Both the position numbers and the translations under genes were made by a program. Below are positions 8,208 to 16,022 of a DNA stretch of 64,000 bases, piece after piece; within the stretch, counting starts at the first letter, position 1, and each line of letters opens with the position of its first letter. The notes below the pieces were generated by a model. The model saw nothing but the letters and a program-made list of their open reading frames with translations. It ran no database searches and was not told where the DNA came from. This DNA comes from Calditrichia bacterium (lineage in GTDB: Bacteria; Calditrichota; Calditrichia; RBG-13-44-9; J075): positions 62,001-126,000 of the forward strand of contig JACKAP010000011.1 of assembly GCA_020635015.1 (NCBI GenBank). The letters are read 5' to 3'.

Positions 8208-8957
8208 ATGACCCGTGCCATCCTTAATCTTGTAGCGCTGGCCGTCACCATCCTGATCAATTTCCTGGCCAACGCCCTGCCGCTGAACGGGAAAACCACT
8301 GGAGAGATTTCCGACAGCTTTGCGGTCTTTTTCGTCCCGGCCGGATATGCGTTTTCTATCTGGGGCCTGATCTACCTCGGGCTGCTGGCGTATGCGGTTT
8401 ATCAACTCCTTCCGCCGCAACGGAATGACCCTGCCCTGCGCAGCATCGATACTTTTTTCCTGGTTAGCTGCGCCGCCAATATCCTCTGGCTTTTCCTGTG
8501 GCATTACGAACTGTTCGTGCTGACCCTCCTGGCGATGATTGTTCTGTTACTGTCGCTGATTGCAATCTATTTGCGCCTGGATATCAACCGGGCACCGGTA
8601 TCCGGCACCTTTAAATGGCTGGTTCACCGCCCCTTCAGCATCTACCTGGGATGGATCACGGTGGCGACCATTGTCAATGTCACCGTTGTATTGGATGATC
8701 TCAAATGGGGAGGCTGGGGAGTGAGCCCGGAAGTGTGGACGGTAATCGTACTTATTACCGGTGCGGCGATTGCCGGGGTGGTGCTCTTCCAGCGCAGGGA
8801 TCTGGCCTACGGGCTGGTGATCCTCTGGGCCTATATCGCCGTAGCCATAAAGAATACCGGCGTGCCGCTGGTGGGAACGGCTACAGTGATCGCGTCGGTG
8901 TTGGTCGCGGCGCTGCTGCTCGGCACCCTGCTGCGGCCGGGGGTTGCAAAGCTATGA
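8208..8957 (+). CDS. TspO/MBR-related tryptophan-rich membrane protein
   Basis: A 249-residue polytopic membrane protein with several predicted helices. FFVPAGYAFSIWGLIYLG is typical of the TspO/MBR family, which in bacteria binds porphyrins and is often tied to light or oxidative responses. It is longer than core TspO (about 160 residues) and has extra C-terminal helices, as in an extended subfamily. A GAGAGGAA ribosome site precedes the ATG and the gap to the SDR gene is 15 bases, so the two form an operon. The gene converges on the LOV phosphatase, separated by an inverted repeat. Confidence 0.8.
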   Translation: MTRAILNLVALAVTILINFLANALPLNGKTTGEISDSFAVFFVPAGYAFSIWGLIYLGLLAYAVYQLLPPQRNDPALRSIDTFFLVSCAANILWLFLWHYELFVLTLLAMIVLLLSLIAIYLRLDINRAPVSGTFKWLVHRPFSIYLGWITVATIVNVTVVLDDLKWGGWGVSPEVWTVIVLITGAAIAGVVLFQRRDLAYGLVILWAYIAVAIKNTGVPLVGTATVIASVLVAALLLGTLLRPGVAKL

Positions 8958-8964
8958 AAGCTGA

Positions 8965-9146
8965 ATAGAACGCGGATGACGCGGATGGTGCGGATTTACG
9001 CGGATGACTGCTTATGTTAAAAGACAAAGACTAAAGGATACTTTGTGGCCTATGCATTTGTTTGCGACGTTTTCGGTAAATTTTTGATAACACCACGCGA
9101 AGCATCATAAAAAATCCGTGAGAATCCGCGTCATCCGCGTTCTATT
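8965..9146. repeat. Inverted repeat, GAACGCGGATGACGCGG family
   Basis: The left arm begins AATAGAACGCGGATGACG and the right arm ends TCATCCGCGTTCTATT, with about 100 bases of unrelated sequence between. It lies between two convergent genes, where it could act as a bidirectional hairpin. Confidence 0.8.
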
Positions 9147-9169
9147 CGCCCCAGCGAGCGGGCAGGATT

Positions 9170-10432
9170 TTAATGTACTTCCAGGGCCATCAGCGATAGA
9201 TCATCGGCAAAATCGCTATGCCCATGCCACTCCTCCAGGCTGGCCAGGATGTTAACCAGGCTCTCCCGTAGAGAAACGTCGCGGGAGCGCTCGATTTCCT
9301 GCATCAACCGTTCCCGGCCAAAATGTTCGAAATCTGCATTACGTGCCTCGACAACCCCGTCGGTATACATGTAGAGGCGGTCGCCGGGATGCAGTTTGAT
9401 GCAATGCTGCTTATAAGACGGATGGTCGACGAAACCGATCGGGTAGGCCGGAAATTGCAGCGCCTTGCCCTGGCGGGCCCGGGGCAATAGCATCGGCCCG
9501 GGATGCCCGGCCACGCTGAAGCAGAATTCGCGCTGAACCGTATCGAGGATCCCGTAGAGAATGGTAAAATATTGCAAGGTGTGGGAGCTCATCGGAAAAC
9601 GGGCGTTGAGCTTTTCCACTACTTCCCGGGGCGTAGACAGGGAAAATTCGCCGCTGCCGTTGGCCGCCGGCTTGTAAAGCGAAGAGTGTGCCGGCAGCGG
9701 GGAAAGCCAGTGGTTGAGGGTCACCGAGAGCAGCGCCGCCGGCACTCCGTGTCCGCTGACGTCTAAAATATAGATACCGTAATGGGTCTCATCGAGTGAA
9801 ACGATGTTCAGGGTATCGCCGGCCAGTTCGCTGCAGGGGCGCAGGGTCCAATAAATTTCGATGCCCTCGATCGCCGGCACCTGGCGGGGCAGCAGGGCCT
9901 GCTGAATATTCGCCGCCGTTTCCAGGTCGCGCGTCATGCGGCGATTGACCGTCTCCAACTGCTCTTTGGCCCGGGCCAGGGCCTCTTCGGCGCGCTTGCG
10001 CTCGCTGATGTCCGATTGAATCCCGATAAAATGCGTCACCTTATTGTCGGCATCGCGCACCGGAGTGATGGTCAGGCGGTTCCAGAAGGCGCTGCCATCC
10101 TTGCGGTAATTGAGGATGTCTACCGTGCACTCCCGTTCTTCAGCGATGGCGCTACGGATCTCGGCCACGGTCTGGGGATCGGTATCCGGTCCCTGGAGAA
10201 AGCGGCAGTTGTAGCCGATAATCTCCGCGTCGCTATAGCCGGTCAAACGCTTGAATCCCTCGTTGGCAAAAATGATCGGGTTGTCCGGGAGTGAAACATC
10301 GGTGATCGTAATACCTTCCGAGGTAGCGGCCAGGGCGCGGTTTTTCAGGGCTAACTCATCGGCCAGGCGTTCCCATTCGCTCTGTTCTTCCGGGGAAGGG
10401 GGTATTAGCGGCGAAATATGCTTGGGATCCAT
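9170..10432 (-). CDS. LOV-domain blue-light sensor with PP2C/SpoIIE-type phosphatase
   Basis: The 420-residue protein has an N-terminal PAS domain of LOV type at about residues 40-145. The flavin-adduct cysteine is Cys76 in GYNCRFLQG, followed by PDTDPQ and a PAC segment DGSAFWNRLTITPV. A short coiled linker (RAEEALARAKEQLETVNRRM) leads to an RsbU/SpoIIE-like serine phosphatase domain with VSLDETHYGIYILDVSGHG, GHPGPML and YTDGVVEARN carrying the metal-binding aspartates. LOV modules form a flavin-Cys adduct in blue light, so light-controlled dephosphorylation of an anti-sigma-antagonist-like partner is expected. No such partner is in the window. It is in the same orientation as the photolyase operon but has its own promoter. 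Confidence 0.92.
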   Translation of the reverse strand: MDPKHISPLIPPSPEEQSEWERLADELALKNRALAATSEGITITDVSLPDNPIIFANEGFKRLTGYSDAEIIGYNCRFLQGPDTDPQTVAEIRSAIAEERECTVDILNYRKDGSAFWNRLTITPVRDADNKVTHFIGIQSDISERKRAEEALARAKEQLETVNRRMTRDLETAANIQQALLPRQVPAIEGIEIYWTLRPCSELAGDTLNIVSLDETHYGIYILDVSGHGVPAALLSVTLNHWLSPLPAHSSLYKPAANGSGEFSLSTPREVVEKLNARFPMSSHTLQYFTILYGILDTVQREFCFSVAGHPGPMLLPRARQGKALQFPAYPIGFVDHPSYKQHCIKLHPGDRLYMYTDGVVEARNADFEHFGRERLMQEIERSRDVSLRESLVNILASLEEWHGHSDFADDLSLMALEVH

Positions 10433-10471
10433 AACTTATCCGGTCTGCATCTTCCAATACTTGCTACGGAC

Positions 10472-10499
10472 TTTATACAGCTTTTTGGATAATACGCAA
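10472..10499 (-). promoter_or_regulatory. Possible promoter of the LOV phosphatase gene
   Basis: On the minus strand TTGCGT and TATAAA are separated by 16 bases, about 40 bases upstream of the ATG. No CGCTCA box is present here, unlike the other light-island promoters. Confidence 0.45.
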
Positions 10500-10550
10500 C
10501 CCGTTCGGTATATGCAAATAAAAATCTGGGTGGAAATCGCTTCGAAGAGT

Positions 10551-11996
10551 TTATTCCGGCCGATACGCGATTATCTGCTTTATCATCTTTCCAAAGACGA
10601 TGAAGTGAAACGGCAGCACCGCATACCAATAAAGCCGCCCGCTCAGACCATTGGGGCGGAAGGTGGCGATCTGGTGCAGCACGCCGCCATTTTCGCTCGG
10701 GGTGATGCGAAACTCCAGCCAGGCCTCTCCGGGAAGCTTCATTTCTGCATAGAGCAGCAGACGTTTCTTTTCAGGGTCAGCCAGCAGCACCCGCCAAAAA
10801 TCCAGGGCGTCGCCCGGCTCCAAATGATCCCGGTTGGTGCGCCCGCGGCGCAGGCCGACACCGCCGACCAGTTTATCAAGAAAGCCGCGGATACGCCACA
10901 GCCAGTTCGATCCGTACCAGCCCCGCTCTCCACCGATCGCCCAGATGTTTTCCAACACCTTCTCCGGATCACAGGCAAAGGCGCGATTGCGCCGATCGGT
11001 CAGGCAGCCGTGCTCCGGCACCTGTACAAAATCGCTGTATTTACCGTGGACGGTGCCGCTGACCCAGGCATCTTTCCAACTGGAAATGACCGCATTCTCG
11101 GCAATCTTGGAAAAAGCCCGCTTCACTGCTGCCTCGTAGGGCAGGCATTGATGCGGGATGATCTGGTGAATGTCATGATTCTTACAAATTACCTCATTGC
11201 GCAGGCTGTCCACCAGACTGCGCGCCAGGGAGAAGGAGGTGGCGGTGACAAAATACAGCCAATACGAGGATAACTGCGGGGTCAGCACCGGTACGTTGAT
11301 GACATAACGCCGGAGCCGGCGCACTTTCGCGAACCGGAGCATCATCTCTTTGTAAGTGAGAATATCCGGACCGCCGATATCAAAGCTGCGATTGAGACAC
11401 TCGGGATGGCCGATCACCTGGCGCAGGTAATAGATCACGTCATGAATCGCGATCGGCTGGCTGCGGTTGTTGACCCAGCGCGGCGCGATCATCAGCGGCA
11501 GCTTTTCGACCAGGTCGCGGATGATCTCGAAGGAAGCACTGCCGGAACCGATGATAATCCCGGCGCGCAGCACCGTCAGGGGAATCCCGGCGCTACCGAG
11601 GATTTTTTCCACATTGTGACGCGATTTCAGATGGGGAGAGAGATCACGGTCATTGACGATACCGCTCAAGTAAAAGGTCTGTTTCAGGGAGGTATCGCGC
11701 ATGCGCCGCATGAAATTTTCCGCGCAGCGCTGCTCCATCTCGGCAAAGTCGCTGGCGGTGTTGCTCATCGAATGCACCAGGTAAAAAGCGGTGTCGATAT
11801 CGGCGGGAACTTTCTCGAGAGAAGCGTAATCGAGCAGATCCCCACCGATCACGCTTACCCGACCGCGCAGCCCCTCCGGAACGTTCAGCCGCCGGGGATC
11901 GCGCACCAGGCACACCACCTCGTGCCCGTCCTCCACCAGCACCGGCAGCAGCCGCTTTCCGATGTAGCCGTTGGCGCCGGTCAGTAAAATTTTCAT
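10551..11996 (-). CDS. NAD(P)-binding atypical SDR with C-terminal DUF2867
   Basis: A 481-residue protein. The N-terminal atypical SDR domain starts MKILLTGANGYIGKRLLPVL, a typical NAD(P)-binding GxxGxxG, with YLVHSM and YLSGIV segments. The C-terminal part (from about residue 310) matches DUF2867, with WRIRGFLDKLVGG, RRGRT and LEPGDALDFWRV. The family is found beside photolyase genes in other bacteria; its substrate is unknown to me. It lies 143 bp downstream of the SRPBCC gene, across a repeat-rich gap, and is probably part of the same light-controlled unit. Confidence 0.85.
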   Translation of the reverse strand: MKILLTGANGYIGKRLLPVLVEDGHEVVCLVRDPRRLNVPEGLRGRVSVIGGDLLDYASLEKVPADIDTAFYLVHSMSNTASDFAEMEQRCAENFMRRMRDTSLKQTFYLSGIVNDRDLSPHLKSRHNVEKILGSAGIPLTVLRAGIIIGSGSASFEIIRDLVEKLPLMIAPRWVNNRSQPIAIHDVIYYLRQVIGHPECLNRSFDIGGPDILTYKEMMLRFAKVRRLRRYVINVPVLTPQLSSYWLYFVTATSFSLARSLVDSLRNEVICKNHDIHQIIPHQCLPYEAAVKRAFSKIAENAVISSWKDAWVSGTVHGKYSDFVQVPEHGCLTDRRNRAFACDPEKVLENIWAIGGERGWYGSNWLWRIRGFLDKLVGGVGLRRGRTNRDHLEPGDALDFWRVLLADPEKKRLLLYAEMKLPGEAWLEFRITPSENGGVLHQIATFRPNGLSGRLYWYAVLPFHFIVFGKMIKQIIAYRPE

Positions 11997-12007
11997 GGGT
12001 TACCTTT

Positions 12008-12150
12008 GGGTGTATGGGTTAATGGGTGTATGGGTTAATGGGTGTATGGGTGTATGGGTGTAGGGTCGAGTCGCGACTCGACCTCACGGTGCCAAATTCG
12101 ACCGTCAACCATTGCGCATTTACCATTGCGCATCTACCATTACCCATTAT
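12008..12150. repeat. Iterated GGGTTAATGGGTGTAT tract and inverted partner
   Basis: The left block (12008-12063) iterates TATGGGT/TAATGGGT. The right block (12108-12150) iterates ACCATTGCGCAT and ACCCATT and runs into the last codons of the SRPBCC gene. A perfect 20-bp palindrome sits between the two at 12064-12083. Confidence 0.8.
12064..12083. repeat. Perfect 20-bp palindrome
   Basis: GGTCGAGTCGCGACTCGACC is fully self-complementary. It lies in the gap inside the photolyase gene cluster. Confidence 0.9.
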
Positions 12151-12580
12151 TTAGCCATCGCCGGTACACCGGCCGGCGATATAAGAACTGTAGTTTCAAA
12201 ACCGGATAAAGCAGGTAGTCCAACAGTTTTATCCGGCCTTGATAGGTAATGTCGTCCACAATCAAGGTCTGTTCCCCCTGGCGGATCAGGCGGTGCCGGT
12301 GCCGCCAGGAACGGAACATGAAGGGCAACTGCCGCCCTTCATCGACAAAATAAATTTCATCTTCTGTCTCCACCAATTCGGTGATGACGCTGATCCAGAT
12401 CTCTTTGCGGAAGAGAAAATTCAGCTCCAGGTGCACCTCGTCTCCGGGCTGCATGCCGTCAAAGCGCAGCAGCCGCACCGGCGGGAATGGGGGATTCAGT
12501 TGGAGGAACAGATCTCTCCCGAACCGGGAAAAAGACCGGCGAAACTCTTGATTGACGCGGGTGGTGACTTGCAGGCGCAT
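12140..12580 (-). CDS. SRPBCC-fold protein of the photolyase operon
   Basis: A 146-residue protein with the alternating strands and C-terminal helix of the SRPBCC/START-like ligand-binding fold. QPGDEVHLELNF and the late segment YQGRIKLLDYLLYPVLKLQF are the recognisable parts. Proteins of this type often sit between photolyase and DUF2867 genes. Function unknown. The start codon ATG directly follows the TAA of the photolyase gene (TAAATG), so translation is likely coupled. The last codons overlap the dispersed ACCATTACCCATT repeat, so the C terminus may have been remodelled by it. Confidence 0.75.
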   Translation of the reverse strand: MRLQVTTRVNQEFRRSFSRFGRDLFLQLNPPFPPVRLLRFDGMQPGDEVHLELNFLFRKEIWISVITELVETEDEIYFVDEGRQLPFMFRSWRHRHRLIRQGEQTLIVDDITYQGRIKLLDYLLYPVLKLQFLYRRPVYRRWLNNG

Positions 12581-14113
12581 TTACAAGGTGTCCTGGTTTT
12601 CTTGATAATAACGGGCCTGTTGGCGGATGTTATCTAATTCCTCCGGATCCATCCGATCGAGATTGCGGTAAGCCATGCCCACCCGGGGATTGTTTCCCAG
12701 CAACGCCCGGTGACGGTCGAAAAAGTCCCAATACAAGCTGTTGAAAGGGCAGGCCCCCTCGCCGTAGCGCTTCTGCCGGTCGTAGTGGCAGCCCCGGCAG
12801 TAGTTGCTCATCTTGTGAATGTAATTCGCCGAGGAGACGTAGGGCTTGGTGGCGGCAATCCCGCCATCGGCGTACTGGCTCATGCCCCGGGTGTTGGTGA
12901 TCTCTACCCACTGGATGGCGTCGATGTAGATTCCCAGATACCAGGCATCGACCGCATCGGGATGCACGCCCAGCAAGTTGGCGAAATTCCCGGTGATCAT
13001 CAGCCGCTGGATGTGATGGGCGTAGGCCAGGTCGAGCGACTGGGTAATAGCGTGGCGCAGGCAGTTCATGCGGGTGTCGCCGGTCCAGTAAAATGCCGGC
13101 AGCGGGCGCCGGTGATCGAAATAGTTTAATTGCTCGTATTCCGGCATGGTATCCCAGTAAATGCCGCGCATAAATTCCCGCCAGCCGATGATCTGGCGGA
13201 TGAAGCCTTCCACCTGGGCGATGTCGACGGCTTCCGGATGGGCTTGCCAGTAATCGAGCGTCTTCTGCACGATTTCCCGGGGATGGAGCAGCTTGAGGTT
13301 CATGGCAAAGGAAAGGCGCGAATGATACAGGTAGGGAGACCCGGTATCCATTGCATCCTGGTAGGTGCCGAAGTTCGCCAGGCCGTTGGCCAGAAAGTGG
13401 TCAAGCAGTTGCTGCGCTTCATGATGATCGAGGGGCCAGGGGAAATGCGCCGCATCGATCCGGCCGATGGTGTCAATCTCCAGCGAGCGGATCAGGTCGA
13501 CGATCTCGGAGACGTCGTGATCGAAATTGAGCGGTGCCGGCGGGGTAAGACGCTGCGGAAGCGCTTTGCGGTTCTCCGCATCGTAGTTCCAGCGACCGCT
13601 CAAAGGCCGCTCACCGTCCATCAGAATATCCCACTTGCGGCGCATGTGGCGGTAGAATGCCTCCATCACGAATGTCTTGCGGCCGCGGAAAAATGCGCCG
13701 ACTTCCTCCCGGGATGAAAGGAAGTGCTCGCTATCCGCTGCGGCGACCGGGATATCACTCTCAGCTGCAAACTGCTTCAACAGCTGGTCGAGACGGTATT
13801 CGTCGGGAAGCAGGTATTCGAATCGTTCGATCCGGCGCGCATCGATCAGCCGGGTCAGGTTGGCCGGAAAGCTTTGGAGATTTTCCGGATCATTCAGGCG
13901 TAGGTAAACAAAATCATGCCCGGCTTCGGACATTGCCTCAGCAAAGCGGCGCATGGCGGCAAAGAAACCGGCAATTTTCTGAATATGATGGGTTACATAG
14001 CGCGTTTCCGGAAGCACTTCCATCATGAGGTAAGTGATTTCCGGATCGACCCGGGCAAACCAGCTGTGCCGGTCGTTCAGCTGGTCGCCCAATATTAAAC
14101 GCAGTTTTCGCAT
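12581..14113 (-). CDS. phrB: Iron-sulfur bacterial cryptochrome/photolyase (PhrB-like, (6-4) type)
   Basis: A 510-residue member of the FeS-BCP class, starting MRKLRLILGDQLNDRHSW. The four cluster cysteines are present at 351 (MNC), 439 and 442 (YCRGC) and 455 (GACPF), the same spacing as in Agrobacterium PhrB. The FAD-binding half contains QIIGWREFMRGIYW and the HPDAVDAWYLGIYIDAIQW segment. This class repairs (6-4) photoproducts and uses FAD plus 6,7-dimethyl-8-ribityllumazine as antenna. It follows ribA after a 15-base gap, a natural pairing because ribA feeds both cofactors. Confidence 0.95.
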   Translation of the reverse strand: MRKLRLILGDQLNDRHSWFARVDPEITYLMMEVLPETRYVTHHIQKIAGFFAAMRRFAEAMSEAGHDFVYLRLNDPENLQSFPANLTRLIDARRIERFEYLLPDEYRLDQLLKQFAAESDIPVAAADSEHFLSSREEVGAFFRGRKTFVMEAFYRHMRRKWDILMDGERPLSGRWNYDAENRKALPQRLTPPAPLNFDHDVSEIVDLIRSLEIDTIGRIDAAHFPWPLDHHEAQQLLDHFLANGLANFGTYQDAMDTGSPYLYHSRLSFAMNLKLLHPREIVQKTLDYWQAHPEAVDIAQVEGFIRQIIGWREFMRGIYWDTMPEYEQLNYFDHRRPLPAFYWTGDTRMNCLRHAITQSLDLAYAHHIQRLMITGNFANLLGVHPDAVDAWYLGIYIDAIQWVEITNTRGMSQYADGGIAATKPYVSSANYIHKMSNYCRGCHYDRQKRYGEGACPFNSLYWDFFDRHRALLGNNPRVGMAYRNLDRMDPEELDNIRQQARYYQENQDTL

Positions 14114-14128
14114 CGCTTCACCGGCGGG

Positions 14129-14791
14129 TTATTGAATGATCGAGGACCACTCGTTCAACTGTTTCGACTTCTCGGCCAGATCGTTTAAATCGAGCAGATG
14201 GCCGGATTTTTTTGCCTTGGTGAACAGGTAGAACTGGTTTGCCGGGTTGGGATCGATCTGCAAGGGGATGCGATTCACCACCGGAATGCCGGCCGCTTTC
14301 AGGCCTTCGATCTTTTGGGGATTGTTGGTGAGGAGGTCGACGGTCTTAACGCCGAGCAGCTTCAGCATCTCCGCGGCAACGTCGTAATTGCGCAGGTCAT
14401 CGGGGAAGCCCAGGGCATGGTTCGCTTCCACCGTATCGTAGCCGGCTTCCTGAAGGGCATAGGCGCGGATCTTGTTGCCCAGCCCGATGCCCCGGCCTTC
14501 CTGGCGCATATAGAGCACAATGCCTTTACCGGCCCGGGCCACATGCTTCAACGCGGCGTGCAGTTGCTCCCGGCAGTCGCACTTTAAAGAGCCCAATACT
14601 TCACTGGTCAGGCACTCCGAGTGAATGCGGGTCGGAATGTTTTCGCCATTACGCACATCACCCTGCACAATCGCCAGGTGTTCTTTATAATCGATATTAT
14701 TCCGGAAAACGTAGACGTCGAACGTCCCATGTAAGGTCGGGAGTTTGGTTTTGGCGTATACGAATACGTTTTCTTTGATTTCTGCCAGCAT
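14129..14791 (-). CDS. ribA: GTP cyclohydrolase II
   Basis: A 220-residue monofunctional RibA that opens GTP to 2,5-diamino-6-ribosylamino-pyrimidinone phosphate, the first step of riboflavin and lumazine synthesis. The zinc ligands Cys60, Cys71 and Cys73 lie in SECLTSEVLGSLKCDC; the catalytic RQEGRGIGLGNK and the LLTNNPQKIEGL segment are present. There is no RibB domain. It is the first gene of the photolyase operon, so it likely supplies flavin and antenna chromophore on demand under light control rather than serving as the housekeeping enzyme (inference). Confidence 0.95.
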   Translation of the reverse strand: MLAEIKENVFVYAKTKLPTLHGTFDVYVFRNNIDYKEHLAIVQGDVRNGENIPTRIHSECLTSEVLGSLKCDCREQLHAALKHVARAGKGIVLYMRQEGRGIGLGNKIRAYALQEAGYDTVEANHALGFPDDLRNYDVAAEMLKLLGVKTVDLLTNNPQKIEGLKAAGIPVVNRIPLQIDPNPANQFYLFTKAKKSGHLLDLNDLAEKSKQLNEWSSIIQ

Positions 14792-14834
14792 GATTGTTCC
14801 CTTCAGTTTAGAGATATTGTTTGCATGTTTTGCA

Positions 14835-14849
14835 TGCGCGTTTTGAGCG
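14835..14849 (-). promoter_or_regulatory. Candidate CarH box 2 (CGCTCAAAACGCGCA)
   Basis: On the minus strand the box begins just after the -10 of the ribA-phrB operon, over the predicted start site. It is followed by further 9-bp repeats of CATGCAAAA. This position suits a dark-state repressor. Confidence 0.6.
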
Positions 14850-14854
14850 TTTTA

Positions 14855-14883
14855 ATGATAGCGAATCAAAAGCCCATAATCAA
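14855..14883 (-). promoter_or_regulatory. Promoter of the ribA-phrB operon
   Basis: On the minus strand TTGATT and TATCAT are separated by 17 bases. The promoter is divergent from that of carH in a 200-bp intergenic region. Confidence 0.65.
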
Positions 14884-14897
14884 GTAAAATAAAAAAA

Positions 14898-14912
14898 CGC
14901 TCAAAACGCTCA
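14898..14912 (+). promoter_or_regulatory. Candidate CarH box 3 (CGCTCAAAACGCTCA)
   Basis: The sequence is identical to the box at 7372-7386 and ends 7 bases before the -35 of carH. It suggests autoregulation and could also serve the divergent operon. Confidence 0.6.
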
Positions 14913-14919
14913 TTTTTGG

Positions 14920-14948
14920 TTGACTACCTCCGCGCGGTATGTTATATT
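14920..14948 (+). promoter_or_regulatory. carH promoter
   Basis: TTGACT, 17 bases, TATATT: a strong sigma70-type promoter about 44 bases before the ATG, with an AAAGGA ribosome site in between. Confidence 0.75.
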
Positions 14949-14991
14949 TGAATGTTCGCAAATTAAGCAATTGTAATAGAAAGGATAGCGT

Positions 14992-15858
14992 ATGGAAGGA
15001 ATTCGTCACTTTAATAGCATCGAAGTCGCCCGGATTCTCGGGGTGAATGTTTCGACTGTGAAACGCTGGACCGAAGAGGGCAAGCTGGAATGCATCAAAA
15101 CCGCCGGCGGCCACCGCAAATTTCTGATGGCCCATCTCGGCGATTATGTCAAGAATTACAAGAAGAAGCATACGATTATCAATTTATTCCCGATGGAGGA
15201 TGAGAATGATCTGCAAATCAGCTATCGAATTCTGAAACACGACTATCCTTTTTTGATCGATTACGTGGTTACCCAGGCGCTGGAATCCCGCCTGGAGAAG
15301 GTGCAGCAGGTGCTTAACGGCCTTTACCTGGGGCAGCATCCCCTGCACAAGATTTACGACCGCCTGATCACCCCGGCGCTCCACCGCCTGGGACAGATGT
15401 GGCATAATGACGAGCTTTCGATTATCGAAGAGCATTTCGGCTCCCAGACCATCCGCGATAGCCTGATCCGCCTGCAGGGGATCATCAGCATCCCCTCGGA
15501 AAAAATCGGGCGGGCGATCTGTCTCAATCTCTCGACAGAATTGCACGATATTGCCTTGAAAATGGTGGCGAATATCCTGGAGCTGCGCGGCTATCAGGTC
15601 TATTTCAGCGGACAGTTTACCGACATCTTCAAGATCGAATATGCCTTTGAGAAATTCCGCCCGGAGCGGATCTATCTGTCCTGCACCTGGGTGGAAGATC
15701 TGGAAAAGACTCAGGCCGAGCTGGAGAAGATCTTGAAAAATTGCGATATTTACAACACGTCGATGTATCTCGGCGGGCAGGGGGTACGGCTGCTAAAGCT
15801 CGACCATCCCCGCATTGCCCGGGTGATCGATTCTTTCGAGGATGTGCAGCGTTATTAA
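14992..15858 (+). CDS. carH: CarH/LitR-type B12-dependent photoreceptor repressor
   Basis: A 288-residue protein. The N-terminal MerR-type winged helix (residues about 5-60) contains EVARILGVNVSTVKRW and GGHRKF. A cobalamin-binding helical domain carries the diagnostic W-x9-EH motif: Trp137 is followed by nine residues and Glu147-His148. His138 next to Trp137 corresponds to the light-state ligand of Thermus CarH. A Rossmann B12 domain has the lower-ligand His185 in TELHDIAL. CarH binds operators as an adenosylcobalamin tetramer in the dark and falls apart in light. It is divergent from ribA-phrB, and matching repeat boxes at four promoters are its likely operators. Confidence 0.95.
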   Translation: MEGIRHFNSIEVARILGVNVSTVKRWTEEGKLECIKTAGGHRKFLMAHLGDYVKNYKKKHTIINLFPMEDENDLQISYRILKHDYPFLIDYVVTQALESRLEKVQQVLNGLYLGQHPLHKIYDRLITPALHRLGQMWHNDELSIIEEHFGSQTIRDSLIRLQGIISIPSEKIGRAICLNLSTELHDIALKMVANILELRGYQVYFSGQFTDIFKIEYAFEKFRPERIYLSCTWVEDLEKTQAELEKILKNCDIYNTSMYLGGQGVRLLKLDHPRIARVIDSFEDVQRY

Positions 15859-16022
15859 CCGTTACATTGCAATAATCTTGCAGTTATAGATTTCTCACAA
15901 ACGACGTTCGAAATGACTGCGTTGTGTCATTCCGAAGGCGCTAGCCGAGGAATCTATAATTCTAAAAGACTCAATAGATAGTGCACCAAATACTACAAAT
16001 ACTAAATGAAAGTAGATTCACA

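Noticed and set aside
15859..16022. Cobalamin riboswitch before the first TonB receptor
   Set aside because: The gap is 164 bases and lacks a recognisable B12-box (GCCACTG-type) or conserved core; there is no support for B12 control.
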